Source: an uncultured Caulobacterales bacterium (GTDB lineage Bacteria; Pseudomonadota; Alphaproteobacteria; Caulobacterales; Maricaulaceae). From it: a stretch of DNA of 64,000 nucleotides. Position 1 is the stretch's first letter. Each line of letters opens with the position of its first letter. The position numbers and the translations under genes were made by a program. The notes under the pieces were generated by a model that saw only the letters and a program-made list of their open reading frames with translations, was not told where the DNA came from and searched no databases. Where the stretch lies: assembly GCA_937929915.1 (NCBI GenBank), contig CALFUN010000007.1, positions 1-64,000 on the forward strand. The letters are read 5' to 3'. Shown here piece by piece: positions 7,548 to 16,203 of this stretch.

Positions 7548-8765
7548 ATGACAAAACGCATCTTACTCATCATTGGCGGCGGAATCGCGGCTTATAAATC
7601 CCTTTTCCTGATCCGTGAACTCGCGAAACGCGGCATAGACAGCCGTGTGATTATCACACGCGGCGGCACAGAATTTGTTACGCCTTTATCGGCTGGAGCC
7701 TTATCGGGTGATAAAGTTTATACTGATTTATGGAATCTAACGGATGAAGCCGAAATGGGGCATATTGAACTCTCCCGCCAAGCCGATTTAATCGTTGTGG
7801 CCCCCGCAACAGCCAATATGCTAGCCCAAGCCGCGCACGGTGTGGCTGGTGACCTGGCCACGACGACGTTGCTGGCAACAGATAAGCGCGTTTTATTTGC
7901 CCCCGCCATGAATGTGCGTATGTGGGAAGCTGCGTCAACGCAGCGTAATGTAGAGCAGCTTAAGCAAGACGGGGCTCTGTTTATCGGCCCCGATGCAGGC
8001 GCTATGGCTTGTGGAGAATTTGGCGATGGACGCATGGCCGAGCCAAATATTATCGCCGACAGAATTGAAGCTGCACTTCTGGGCGATATGACATTAGACG
8101 GGCTGCGCGCGCCAAAATCTTTGAAAGGTAAACGTGCCTTGATTACCGCAGGGCCAACGCGCGAGCCGATAGATCCTGTACGCTATTTATCTAATCAAAG
8201 CTCTGGCAAGCAAGGCTATGCCATAGCCCAAGCCTTAGCAGATCTGGGTGCTGAGGTAACGCTTGTCTCTGGGCCAGTTGACCTGCCTGCCCCGCTTGGC
8301 GTAACCCGTATCATGGTCGAGACGGCACTCGACATGCTGGCCGCCTGCGAAGATAGCCTGCCGAGCGATATATTTGTGTCTGTTGCCGCCGTAGCGGATT
8401 GGCGTCCTGCCAAAACAACGGCGCAAAAAACAAAAAAGCCTAAAAATGGCCCGCCGCCATTAGAGCTGATTGAAAACCCTGATATTCTTAAAACGCTATG
8501 TGAACATGAAAAACGGCCTGAATTAGTCATCGGATTTGCTGCAGAAACACATGATGTTATCGCGCAAGCTCGGGCCAAACGCCTGCGCAAAACATGTGAT
8601 TGGATTGTCGCCAATGATGTCTCTGGCGATGTCATGGGCGGTAATGAAAATGCGATGATCTTAGTGACACAAGATGGCGAGGAGTGTTGGCCGCGTATGG
8701 AAAAAATACACGCAGCTCGTAAGCTTGCGCACTCTATCGCAAATGCGCTAGGCTCATCAAATTAG
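7548..8765 (+). CDS. coaBC: Bifunctional phosphopantothenoylcysteine decarboxylase/synthetase
   Basis: CoaBC (Dfp) carries out two steps of coenzyme A synthesis: CTP-dependent coupling of phosphopantothenate to cysteine, then FMN-dependent decarboxylation. The N-terminal CoaC half (about 1-190) shows GGGIAAYKS, the active-site His in GHIELSR, PAMNVRMW and the substrate-recognition clamp ACGEFGDGRMAEP. The CoaB half starts at about residue 195 with LITAGPTREPIDPVRYLSN and contains AAVADWRP. At 405 residues the length is standard. It follows ubiB by 9 bases and precedes an exported acidic protein by 13, so they are probably co-transcribed. Confidence 0.96.
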   Translation: MTKRILLIIGGGIAAYKSLFLIRELAKRGIDSRVIITRGGTEFVTPLSAGALSGDKVYTDLWNLTDEAEMGHIELSRQADLIVVAPATANMLAQAAHGVAGDLATTTLLATDKRVLFAPAMNVRMWEAASTQRNVEQLKQDGALFIGPDAGAMACGEFGDGRMAEPNIIADRIEAALLGDMTLDGLRAPKSLKGKRALITAGPTREPIDPVRYLSNQSSGKQGYAIAQALADLGAEVTLVSGPVDLPAPLGVTRIMVETALDMLAACEDSLPSDIFVSVAAVADWRPAKTTAQKTKKPKNGPPPLELIENPDILKTLCEHEKRPELVIGFAAETHDVIAQARAKRLRKTCDWIVANDVSGDVMGGNENAMILVTQDGEECWPRMEKIHAARKLAHSIANALGSSN

Positions 8766-8778
8766 AGGAGCTAATATC

Positions 8779-9591
8779 ATGAAACGCTCAATATTTACTA
8801 CGAGCCTATTGACCATTTCGGCGCTCATTGCCGCGCCGCATGCTATCGCCGATAATATCGCAAATTGCGAAATCGTCTTAATGGAAACTATTGAGGATGA
8901 AAGCGGTAAAGGTCATGCACAAATCGCAAGTTACCGCCCAGCGGCAGATTTCATTGCAAGCGTATATAGCCGCGATTCCGAAGTTATCAACGATATTGAT
9001 GGGCTGAAAATTCGCGCGCTGCTATGTAGCCGCCAAGATGTGATTATTACGGATTCAGACTTTAAGATTTTAGCAACGGGCGTACCTTTTGTTTTATCGC
9101 AAAATTTTGACAGTACAGACTCTGATTTATTGACATATTTCTTTCAAGACGGACACTTTCAATATATTCATAAAGGCGCAGATTTACCTGAAAAGACACG
9201 CGGCGTTCTCACCGCGCGTATGGAAGATTTTAATAGCCGCGAAGATGAAATTGCAGCGTTAAACGCAGCTCTTACAGCCCAAGCCGGCGAAGCGGCATCT
9301 GATAATACGGATAAAGAGGCTGAGGCTGAAAAAACACCCGATGATGAGAGTGTAAATGAAGAGGCCGTGATTGATAAGGGCATAGACATTGTCAAAATCG
9401 AATCCGACAAAACGCTGGATGCCGCCGATAGTAAAACAGAACCAACCCTCAAAGACGAGGCGGACATTGAACCTGAAGCAGAAATTGAAATTGTGGAATT
9501 GGAAACGGCGGTTGAAGAAACAATCCCTCAACCTTCTAAACCCGATGAAGATAACCCTCAAAAAGACATACCCGAAAAAGATGATAATTAA
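8779..9591 (+). CDS. Exported protein of unknown function with a highly acidic tail
   Basis: I do not recognise this 270-residue protein. Residues 1-24 are a clear signal peptide (ending PHAIA). A folded-looking region follows to about 170, with three cysteines (NCEIVL, LLCSR) and patterns such as [11 protein letters not shown] and [14 protein letters not shown]. The last about 100 residues are low-complexity and dominated by Glu, Asp, Ala, Lys and Pro, probably disordered. A strong AGAGGAG ribosome site lies before the ATG, 13 bases after coaBC. It therefore sits inside the coaBC-dut operon, although no CoA or nucleotide role can be inferred for a periplasmic protein. Confidence 0.8.
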   Translation: MKRSIFTTSLLTISALIAAPHAIADNIANCEIVLMETIEDESGKGHAQIASYRPAADFIASVYSRDSEVINDIDGLKIRALLCSRQDVIITDSDFKILATGVPFVLSQNFDSTDSDLLTYFFQDGHFQYIHKGADLPEKTRGVLTARMEDFNSREDEIAALNAALTAQAGEAASDNTDKEAEAEKTPDDESVNEEAVIDKGIDIVKIESDKTLDAADSKTEPTLKDEADIEPEAEIEIVELETAVEETIPQPSKPDEDNPQKDIPEKDDN

Positions 9592-9644
9592 ATCATCTTG
9601 CGCATCTCAAGCTAGTCAACACTTCTTACAAAAGGCCGCTACCC

Positions 9645-10100
9645 ATGCCCCTCACGGTTGAAATTAAACCTTTAGATCATTTCGGAGACTTAGCCCTTCC
9701 GCAATATGAAACGCTCTTGGCAGCAGGTGCAGATTTACGCGCCGCTCTGCCTCAAGACGCGCCTATGGTGCTAGAAATTGGCGCGCGCGCTCTTGTCCCA
9801 ACGGGATTTGCTATGGCCTTGCCAGCGGGCTACGAAGCGCAAATTCGCCCGCGCTCGGGCCTGGCTTATAAGCACGGGATTACATGCTTAAATACACCTG
9901 GAACGATTGACGCAGATTATCGCGGCGAGGTCAAAGTTCTTTTGATAAATCACGGACAAGACGCTTTTACAATTCAGCGCGGTGAACGCATTGCGCAAAT
10001 GGTCATTGCCCCAATTACGCAGCCAAGCTTCACCCGCGTTGAAACCCTTTCTGATACGAGTCGCGGTGAAGGTGGTTTTGGCAGCACTGGCGTAAAATAA
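9645..10100 (+). CDS. dut: dUTP diphosphatase
   Basis: A trimeric dUTPase that hydrolyses dUTP to dUMP, lowering uracil misincorporation and feeding thymidylate synthesis. All five family motifs are visible in 151 residues: AGADLRA (motif 1), [10 protein letters not shown] (motif 2), [13 protein letters not shown] (motif 3, with the catalytic Asp), GERIAQMVI (motif 4) and [10 protein letters not shown] (the flexible C-terminal motif 5). It lies downstream of coaBC with the exported acidic protein between them, and 26 bases upstream of cysK. Confidence 0.97.
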   Translation: MPLTVEIKPLDHFGDLALPQYETLLAAGADLRAALPQDAPMVLEIGARALVPTGFAMALPAGYEAQIRPRSGLAYKHGITCLNTPGTIDADYRGEVKVLLINHGQDAFTIQRGERIAQMVIAPITQPSFTRVETLSDTSRGEGGFGSTGVK

Positions 10101-10126
10101 ACAAACCCCATAGGAGAGAGATACTC

Positions 10127-11065
10127 ATGACAGACCTTATTCGCGGAAAAATCTACGATAATATCATGCAGACTATGGGCAATACCCCGCTCATACGGCT
10201 GCCGCATATAACAGAAGGTATTGACGCCGATTTATGTTATAAGCTTGAATTTTTTAACCCTATTGCCTCCGTCAAAGACCGCATCGGCATTGCTATGATA
10301 GAAGGCCTCGAAGCGTCTGGGCAACTGAAACCCGGCGGTATTATTGTTGAACCCACCTCTGGCAATACAGGTATCGCGATAGCTTTTGCCGCGGCAGCCA
10401 AAGGCTATAAGGCCATTCTTGTGATGCCAGAGCAAATGTCGATAGAGCGCCGAAAGATGATGAAATTGCTTGGGGCTGAACTCGTCTTAACCGAAGCGGC
10501 TGGCGGTATCCCTGGCGCAATGGCCAAGGCCGATGAGATATGCGCCAAAACACCTGGCGCTGTACAGGCAGGTCAATTCGTCAATCCTGCCAATCCAATG
10601 ATACATTACAAAACCACAGGCCCAGAGATTTGGCATGATTGCGGCGGGCAAGTGGACGCCTTTATCGCAGGCGTAGGCACAGGCGGCACATTATCTGGCA
10701 CAGGAAAATTCTTAAAGGAGAAAAATCCAAACTGCCAGATTATCGCCGTAGAGCCTGAAACCAGCCCAATGATGTCCGAAGGCACCAAAGGCCCGCATAA
10801 GATTCAAGGGATCGGCGCAGGATTTCTGCCTGATACTTTGGATATGGATATTGTCGATGATATTGTGAAAATTAGCAATGACGCCGCCTTTGGCACAGCC
10901 AAACATGTCGCCGCCGCAGACGGAGTTCCGATTGGTATTTCATCTGGCGCCGCCGTTGCAGCCAGCTTAATCATGGGCGCGCGGCCAGAGATGAAAGGCA
11001 AGCGCATCGTCACGATCATCCCAAGCTTTGCCGAGCGTTACCTATCAACGCCTTTATTTGATTAG
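10127..11065 (+). CDS. cysK: Cysteine synthase A
   Basis: O-acetylserine sulfhydrylase, a PLP enzyme that makes cysteine from O-acetylserine and sulfide. The PLP lysine is in NPIASVKDRIG; the substrate loop TSGNTG follows, and the phosphate-binding loop GTGGTLSGTG lies in the middle. The C-terminus ends in ERYLSTPLF, close to the canonical CysK tail. Its 312 residues match the family. A GGAGAGAG-type ribosome site (near 10112-10119) precedes the ATG. It follows dut and precedes moeB on the same strand, so a sulfur link with the ThiF-type enzyme is possible, though not shown. Confidence 0.95.
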   Translation: MTDLIRGKIYDNIMQTMGNTPLIRLPHITEGIDADLCYKLEFFNPIASVKDRIGIAMIEGLEASGQLKPGGIIVEPTSGNTGIAIAFAAAAKGYKAILVMPEQMSIERRKMMKLLGAELVLTEAAGGIPGAMAKADEICAKTPGAVQAGQFVNPANPMIHYKTTGPEIWHDCGGQVDAFIAGVGTGGTLSGTGKFLKEKNPNCQIIAVEPETSPMMSEGTKGPHKIQGIGAGFLPDTLDMDIVDDIVKISNDAAFGTAKHVAAADGVPIGISSGAAVAASLIMGARPEMKGKRIVTIIPSFAERYLSTPLFD

Positions 11066-11097
11066 AAGCATGCGGAACTAGCCACGTCAGGAAAACT

Positions 11098-11853
11098 ATG
11101 AAATCCGCACAAGTTGAACGCTATGCCCGCCATCTTGTTTTAAAAGAGATTGGCGGAGCGGGTCAGCAAGCTTTACTGGCCGCGCGCGTAGCGATTGTGG
11201 GCGGCGGCGGACTTGGCGGGCCTGCAGGGCTTTATTTGGCCGCAGCAGGTATTGGCCATATTACGATTATTGATGATGATGTTGTCGATGCGTCCAATCT
11301 ACAGCGGCAAGTCCAATTTGTAACCACAAATATTGGCATGAGTAAAGCCGTTGTCATGGCCGATACACTCGCTGACTTAAATCCTGACATTACCACACAA
11401 ACTCATAATACGCGGCTGACCTTAGCAAACGCCCAAGCGCTTTTATCAGGCCATGACATTATCCTAGACGGTGTGGATGATTTCAACACGCGGTTCATTA
11501 TAAATACGGCTGCAATCGCCCTTAAAACACCGCTCATCTCTGGCGCGCTAGGACGGTTTAACGGGCAAGTCAGTGTCTTTGGGCAGACTGAAAACAGCCC
11601 GTGTTACCGCTGTCTTGTCCCAGATATTCCCCCTGATGCGCAAACATGTTCTGCCGTAGGCGTTATCGGTGCATTAGCGGGTGTTATCGGATCCGTTATG
11701 GCGATGGAGGCAATAAAGCTCATTACCAAAGCTGGGCAAAATTTAGATGGGCGCTTATGGCTTTATGATGGCCTAACATGCGAAAGCCGGACGATCTCGC
11801 TTCCGCGCGACCCTAAATGCCCAGCTTGCGGTCCCTCAGCCAAAGTTCTGTAA
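11098..11853 (+). CDS. moeB: HesA/MoeB/ThiF family adenylyltransferase
   Basis: An E1-like ATP-dependent enzyme that adenylates the C-terminus of a ubiquitin-fold sulfur carrier (MoaD or ThiS type), for molybdopterin or thiamin synthesis. The nucleotide-binding loop GGGGLGGPAGLYLAAAGIG lies near residues 35-53, followed by IIDDDVVDASNLQRQ. Two Cys pairs expected to bind zinc are present (CYRCLVP and CPACGP). At 251 residues it is a MoeB-length protein without the rhodanese domain of longer homologues. Sequence alone does not separate MoeB from ThiF. It lies 33 bases after cysK and converges on a minus-strand gene. Confidence 0.88.
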   Translation: MKSAQVERYARHLVLKEIGGAGQQALLAARVAIVGGGGLGGPAGLYLAAAGIGHITIIDDDVVDASNLQRQVQFVTTNIGMSKAVVMADTLADLNPDITTQTHNTRLTLANAQALLSGHDIILDGVDDFNTRFIINTAAIALKTPLISGALGRFNGQVSVFGQTENSPCYRCLVPDIPPDAQTCSAVGVIGALAGVIGSVMAMEAIKLITKAGQNLDGRLWLYDGLTCESRTISLPRDPKCPACGPSAKVL

Positions 11854-11889
11854 GCAAAGACAACACAGCGCCCTTACTGTATGTATTGA

Positions 11890-12318
11890 TTAGTAACGCA
11901 CACCAAAGCGGTTACGGCGGCCTGTAAACCCAAATCCATTATCAAAACGACGGTTGAAATTATAAAATCCAAGGCGTGATAAGTTAGAAGGTTGCTCGAC
12001 AAGTGAGCGCTGGAATTGCTCATCCGTAGCCGCGCGGCGCGAAGATATGTCTGCATTTCGGCTTGCAATACGTTCGCGCGATGCATTTGCATCTTGTTGT
12101 GTACGGCGATTAATGCGGGCGACCTCTATGCGGGCCAAAGCATTTTGATCGGCGCGAGGTAATTGCAAAGCTTGATGGCGATATACCTGCACGCCAGCTT
12201 CGCACGTGACATTAAACGAGCCTTTTTTATGCCCATGACCACTACAATGAGCCAATGCAACATTGGGCAGAGCCATAGCTGCGAGAGTGACACCTAATAA
12301 GACAGATTTTTTCATCAT
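11890..12318 (-). CDS. Small exported Arg-rich protein of unknown function
   Basis: I do not recognise the family of this 142-residue protein. A signal peptide (ending LPNVALA) is followed at once by a His/Cys/Gly cluster (HCSGHGHKKG) and a second Cys (VTCEAG). The middle is a charged stretch rich in Arg, Ala, Asn and Gln that looks helical. The C-terminus is rich in Arg, Phe, Gly and Asn (NFNRRFDNGFGFTGRRNR). The N-terminal His/Cys cluster could bind a metal, which is speculation. The gene stands alone and converges on moeB. A perfect CtrA-type box lies about 100 bases upstream of its start codon. Confidence 0.7.
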   Translation of the reverse strand: MMKKSVLLGVTLAAMALPNVALAHCSGHGHKKGSFNVTCEAGVQVYRHQALQLPRADQNALARIEVARINRRTQQDANASRERIASRNADISSRRAATDEQFQRSLVEQPSNLSRLGFYNFNRRFDNGFGFTGRRNRFGVRY

Positions 12319-12415
12319 GTTCTCCTATTTATGAAAGAACTGTCTCAAAAAATACAGGAAGCCGCTATGCTTTGCACTTAACGGGCGAAAACCATATTCA
12401 GCTTACGCCCATTTA

Positions 12416-12430
12416 TTAAGGGTTTATTAA
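12416..12430. promoter_or_regulatory. Perfect CtrA-type box
   Basis: A perfect TTAA-N7-TTAA element, which reads as CtrA-type on both strands because it is symmetrical. It lies in the 213-base gap, about 98 bases upstream of the small exported Arg-rich gene and downstream of the metallo-beta-lactamase-fold gene. The distance fits a promoter of the small gene. AT-rich DNA makes a chance match possible. Confidence 0.45.
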
Positions 12431-12531
12431 CCATAAATTTCCCTCAAAATATTGATTACTAAGCTTTATTTCAAAAAGCTCGCACAATTATCACAAAGGC
12501 TTCATTTCTGAACGTAGCGGCCTCATTAAGC

Positions 12532-13452
12532 TTACGTCCCTGATAAAGAGCGATACGCCGTACGAATCATCGCCTCTTCATCAATGAAACTATTCAGGCT
12601 CTCATAATCTTTTAGCGGCCGCGCTTTAACAATCGCATCAACCGTTTGCCCTTTATCCATACGCGCTTTTACGCGCGCCTGCACATCTGCGAGTATATCG
12701 CGTGTTTTTTGCAAATCTGCTTTTGTTGATAATGGCCCATGCCCGGGAATAATTTTTGTATCACCATTTGCCAATGATAATGCCAAATCATGCGCTGCAA
12801 TCATCCCTGCGACGTTGCCGCCGCCGTCAATATCCACAAATGGAAACAAGCCTTGGAAGTAATTATCGCCCATATGAATGATATTGGCTTCTTCAAAGAC
12901 AACAATAGAATCGCCTGCCGTATGCGCAGATGGTGTGTGAATCGCTTTCACAGTATGGTCATTAAAATGTAATGTCGCTTTGTCAGAAAACGTCATATTT
13001 GGCCATGTATTCGGCGCGGTCGGAGTAGATTGTCCACTTTTCGCGCGCGGGCTTGGGAAAGGTTTACTCATACGTTCAAAAACATTATCATGAGCTATGA
13101 TAGTTGCGCCAACGGCCCGCATTTCTGCATTCGCGCCTGTATGGTCGCCATGGTGATGTGTGTTGTGAACAAAGCGAATAGGCTGATCCGTCAAACCGCC
13201 AATCGTGTCGATAATTTCTTGGCCAAATTGCGAGAACTTATCATCAACAATATACACGCCGTCTTCACCAACGGAAACACCAATATTACCGCCAGGGCCA
13301 AGGAGCATAAAAAAGCCATCTCCTAATTCTTCAACAGTAATGTTTTTCTTTGGCGCTTCGGCCTCGCCTTGTGCATTGGCTGTCCTCTCAGCTGGGTTGC
13401 CGCACGCCACCAAGCCTAAAGTCAGTAAGGATGTGAGAATATATTTTTTCAT
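12532..13452 (-). CDS. Metallo-beta-lactamase-fold lipoprotein
   Basis: A 306-residue MBL-fold hydrolase. The N-terminus is a lipoprotein signal with lipobox LVAC (Cys17), so it is probably anchored in the periplasm. The zinc-binding motif HNTHHHGDHTG is complete, and later ligands appear as SAHTAGDS, HMGDNYF and IIPGHG. This pattern fits subclass B1-like or general hydrolases with a QuiP-, SoxH- or Blh-like layout. No specific beta-lactam activity can be inferred. It lies 43 bases after the 2-hydroxyacid dehydrogenase on the same strand, so the two may be co-transcribed. Substrate is unknown. Confidence 0.88.
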   Translation of the reverse strand: MKKYILTSLLTLGLVACGNPAERTANAQGEAEAPKKNITVEELGDGFFMLLGPGGNIGVSVGEDGVYIVDDKFSQFGQEIIDTIGGLTDQPIRFVHNTHHHGDHTGANAEMRAVGATIIAHDNVFERMSKPFPSPRAKSGQSTPTAPNTWPNMTFSDKATLHFNDHTVKAIHTPSAHTAGDSIVVFEEANIIHMGDNYFQGLFPFVDIDGGGNVAGMIAAHDLALSLANGDTKIIPGHGPLSTKADLQKTRDILADVQARVKARMDKGQTVDAIVKARPLKDYESLNSFIDEEAMIRTAYRSLSGT

Positions 13453-13495
13453 AAGAACAATCTCTTTGTTAGGAAGGGGTTATTGTAAGAAAGCG

Positions 13496-14497
13496 TTACG
13501 AGGCCAGAGAGAAACTTTTCCCTGGCGGTAAGACGCGGTCTGGGCAAGCATGATGATCCATCAAGGCGCGAATATTGATTAAAACTTTCTCGCCCATTTC
13601 GCGGCGCGATTCATGTGTTGCCGAACCAATATGCGGTGTCAGGATAACATTATCTAATTTCAACAGATCATCATGCGGCTTTGCATCATTTTCAAAAACA
13701 TCCAAACCCGCACCGCCAATTTGCCCTGTCTCCAACGCCCTAGCCAAAGCAGATTCGTCAATGACCTCCCCGCGAGCGGTGTTGACGATAAAACTATCAG
13801 GTTTCATCCGTGCCAGACGGTCTTTATCAATCAAATGATGCGTTAATGGCGTATATGGACAATTCAAAGAGACAATGTCTACGCAGCCAAGCATCTCATC
13901 TAAATCTGCATGATAATGTGCCCCCAAAGCCGTCTCAATTCCCGCAGGGACTGGGTGACGATTATGATAATGCACAGATAGGCCAAACGCATTGGCCCGC
14001 TTTGCGACAGCTTGGCCAATACGGCCCATACCGACAATACCAAGCGCCTTGCCTTTGACGCGGCTCCCGAGCATATGCGTTGGCGCCCAGCCTTCAAACG
14101 TGCCTGCGCGCATCATACGATCGCCTTCAATCAGGCGGCGCGGAACTGATAAGATCAAAGCCATTGCTAAATCAGCTGTATCTTCTGTTAATACGCCGGG
14201 GGTGTTGGTAACAGTCACGCCGCGCCGATAAGCGGCCCCGCGGTCAATATGATCTGTCCCTGCGCCAAAATTTGCGATTAAGCGTAACCTCGGGCCAGCC
14301 GCCGCAATCACATCAGCATTTATATCATCGCTGACCGTCGGCACAAACACATCACAATCGGCAATGCCTGCCTTTAACTCATCTTGTGTTAGCGGCCTGT
14401 CATCCATGCGCAATACAGCCTCAAACAAATCAGCCATGCGCGTTTCAATCTCGGACGGTAAGCGGCGTGTGATGAAAACTCTGGGTGTTTTGGCCAT
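13496..14497 (-). CDS. D-2-hydroxyacid dehydrogenase (glyoxylate/hydroxypyruvate reductase type)
   Basis: An NAD(P)H-dependent oxidoreductase of 333 residues that reduces 2-keto acids such as glyoxylate or hydroxypyruvate. The Rossmann loop is GIVGMGRIGQAVAKRA (near residue 155). Catalytic residues are visible: Arg in NTARGEVIDE, Glu in FENDAKPH, and His in LTPHIGSATHESR. The order and spacing match the GyaR/GhrB group. The gene begins next to a divergently transcribed SH3 protein and is followed by the MBL-fold lipoprotein. Substrate within the family is not settled by sequence. Confidence 0.9.
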   Translation of the reverse strand: MAKTPRVFITRRLPSEIETRMADLFEAVLRMDDRPLTQDELKAGIADCDVFVPTVSDDINADVIAAAGPRLRLIANFGAGTDHIDRGAAYRRGVTVTNTPGVLTEDTADLAMALILSVPRRLIEGDRMMRAGTFEGWAPTHMLGSRVKGKALGIVGMGRIGQAVAKRANAFGLSVHYHNRHPVPAGIETALGAHYHADLDEMLGCVDIVSLNCPYTPLTHHLIDKDRLARMKPDSFIVNTARGEVIDESALARALETGQIGGAGLDVFENDAKPHDDLLKLDNVILTPHIGSATHESRREMGEKVLINIRALMDHHACPDRVLPPGKSFSLAS

Positions 14498-14597
14498 ACG
14501 GGAATTTGGCGCTTTTTATACAAAATTTCAATAGCTAGACATGCAAAAATTTACCTTTGTTAACGCGCTATTAAGCATAAAGCGGCAATCTATCGAC

Positions 14598-15218
14598 ATG
14601 ATAATGCGCAAATTCTGTTTCACAACCTTAACTCTCTGCCTAATGCCTTTTGGCGCTTATGCGCAAATCAATGCCTCAGCGCCGACTATAAGTAATTCTA
14701 CGGCAAGTTCAGGGGCTGACCAAACTTTGGCAAAACCGCAAATACGGCGCATAGTAAAAGCGCCGCCAAGTTTTAAAAACATCTATCACGTCACATCCGA
14801 TCAAACACCATCAGGCTTTCAAGTTCCGCGCTTTGTTTCGCTGAAATTTGGGAAGGTCAATGGCCGCAAAGGCCCGAGCCGCGAGCACCAAATTGCTTGG
14901 CAATATCAACGCCGCGGTTTGCCATTGCTCGTTGTGGCTGAAACAGAAATGTGGCGCAAAGTCCGCGACATTACAGGTGATGAAAGCTGGGTTCGCAAAC
15001 CTGCCTTATCAGGCGAGAAATTTGTTCTAACCCTCGAAGATACCGCCCTGCGCGCAAAACCAAAAGCCGATGCCCGCATTAACGCACAAAGCGATCCTGA
15101 TGCCGTATTAAAACTCGAAAGCTGCACCGATACAAATTGGTGCAAGGTCGTGGCAAAGAACGGCCTGAAGGGCTGGGCGCCGCGTCACAAATTATGGGGC
15201 GCGGAGGTTTTAAATTAA
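14598..15218 (+). CDS. Exported bacterial SH3-domain protein
   Basis: An exported protein of about 206 residues with a signal peptide (ending FGAYA) and two SH3-like segments of the alphaproteobacterial SH3 type. The first, about 85-145, has RFVSLKFGKVNGRKGPS and WQYQRRGLPLLVV; the second, about 150-205, has LEDTALRAKPKADARI and GLKGWAPRHKLWG. Such domains bind peptides or cell-wall material. The frame opens at 14541, but the signal peptide only makes sense from ATG 14598 or 14604; neither has a clear ribosome site. Divergent from the 2-hydroxyacid dehydrogenase, an arrangement I recall from other alphaproteobacteria. The gene ends 4 bases before the mtnP stop. Confidence 0.83.
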   Translation: MIMRKFCFTTLTLCLMPFGAYAQINASAPTISNSTASSGADQTLAKPQIRRIVKAPPSFKNIYHVTSDQTPSGFQVPRFVSLKFGKVNGRKGPSREHQIAWQYQRRGLPLLVVAETEMWRKVRDITGDESWVRKPALSGEKFVLTLEDTALRAKPKADARINAQSDPDAVLKLESCTDTNWCKVVAKNGLKGWAPRHKLWGAEVLN

Positions 15219-15222
15219 TTCC

Positions 15223-16104
15223 TCACGGTGTTTTTAACACACGTCCCGCAACAGCCTCTAATTTTGCTAGCAGCGCAGGGTCACGGTTTTCTGGAGCCGT
15301 GATAATCGCGACATCTAGGCAGGTTTCAATTCCTTGAGGCGACGGCATACGTTTTTGCGCAGCCAGCGCTGTGATAATTTCGCGCACCGCCGCTTTGGCC
15401 AGACCCGCGTTTTTCATCAAGACGGCAATAACGCTGGCCACATCAACATTGCCGTGGCCCTCATGCCAGCAATCATAATCTGTCACCATGGCCACAGTCG
15501 CATAAGGCAATTCGGCCTCGCGCGCGAGTTTGGCTTCGGGCATGTTGGTCATACCAATCACATCACAGCCCCACGCCCGGTACATATGGCTTTCGGCTTT
15601 GGTTGAGAATTGCGGCCCTTCCATCGCCAGATATGTCCCGCCATGATGAACATTCGCACCTGCTATTTTGGCGGCTTGGCCAGCTAATTTTGCAAGGCGG
15701 CGGCAAATCGGATCCGCTGCAGAGACATGGGCAACACAGCCTTTGCCAAAAAAAGATGTTTCACGCTTAAATGTGCGGTCAATGAATTGATCAATGATGA
15801 CAAAATCACCTGGCGGATATTGTTCTTGTAGAGAGCCAACAGCCGATAAGGACAAAATATCCGTACAGCCTGCTCGCTTAAGCGCGTCAATATTTGCCCG
15901 GTAATTCACATCGCTGGGTGAGAGGGCATGTGCACGGCCATGACGCGGTAAAAACCGTAATTTCACCCCGTTCATCTCTGCAAAGAGTATATCATCCGAT
16001 GGCTGCCCCCATGGCGTATCTATACTGATCCATTGCGGGTTTTCCAGCCCCTCAAGATCATATAAACCTGAGCCGCCTAATACCCCTAAAACCCACTCAC
16101 TCAT
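15223..16104 (-). CDS. mtnP: S-methyl-5'-thioadenosine phosphorylase
   Basis: A cytoplasmic phosphorylase that splits methylthioadenosine into adenine and methylthioribose-1-phosphate in methionine salvage. Signature segments: GGSGLYDLEGL at the phosphate-binding N-terminus, YRANIDALK, MEGPQFSTKAES and GMTNMPEAKLAREAEL around the purine and ribose site, and VTDYDCWH near the C-terminus. I chose ATG 16104 over 16119 because GAGG lies 6 bases before it and the conserved N-terminus starts there. The gene follows the pet operon terminator and converges on the SH3 protein. Confidence 0.95.
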   Translation of the reverse strand: MSEWVLGVLGGSGLYDLEGLENPQWISIDTPWGQPSDDILFAEMNGVKLRFLPRHGRAHALSPSDVNYRANIDALKRAGCTDILSLSAVGSLQEQYPPGDFVIIDQFIDRTFKRETSFFGKGCVAHVSAADPICRRLAKLAGQAAKIAGANVHHGGTYLAMEGPQFSTKAESHMYRAWGCDVIGMTNMPEAKLAREAELPYATVAMVTDYDCWHEGHGNVDVASVIAVLMKNAGLAKAAVREIITALAAQKRMPSPQGIETCLDVAIITAPENRDPALLAKLEAVAGRVLKTP

Positions 16105-16140
16105 AACAACCTCATTCACATTATATCGTCTTACCCTATA

Positions 16141-16172
16141 AAAAAACCGCCTATTATAACAGGCGGTTTTTT
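16141..16172. terminator. Strong bidirectional terminator of petABC
   Basis: A 12-bp perfect inverted repeat (16141-16152 with 16161-16172, loop of 8) has six A on one side and six T on the other, so it works in both directions. It ends the petABC operon on the minus strand and shields mtnP from readthrough. Confidence 0.9.
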
Positions 16173-16203
16173 AAAATTAAATGTGACGCGTCTTGCAGAC
16201 GGC

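Noticed and set aside
12532-13452. Calling the MBL-fold lipoprotein a beta-lactamase
   Set aside because: The zinc motif is shared by many hydrolases; no substrate can be inferred and lipid anchoring is common outside resistance enzymes.
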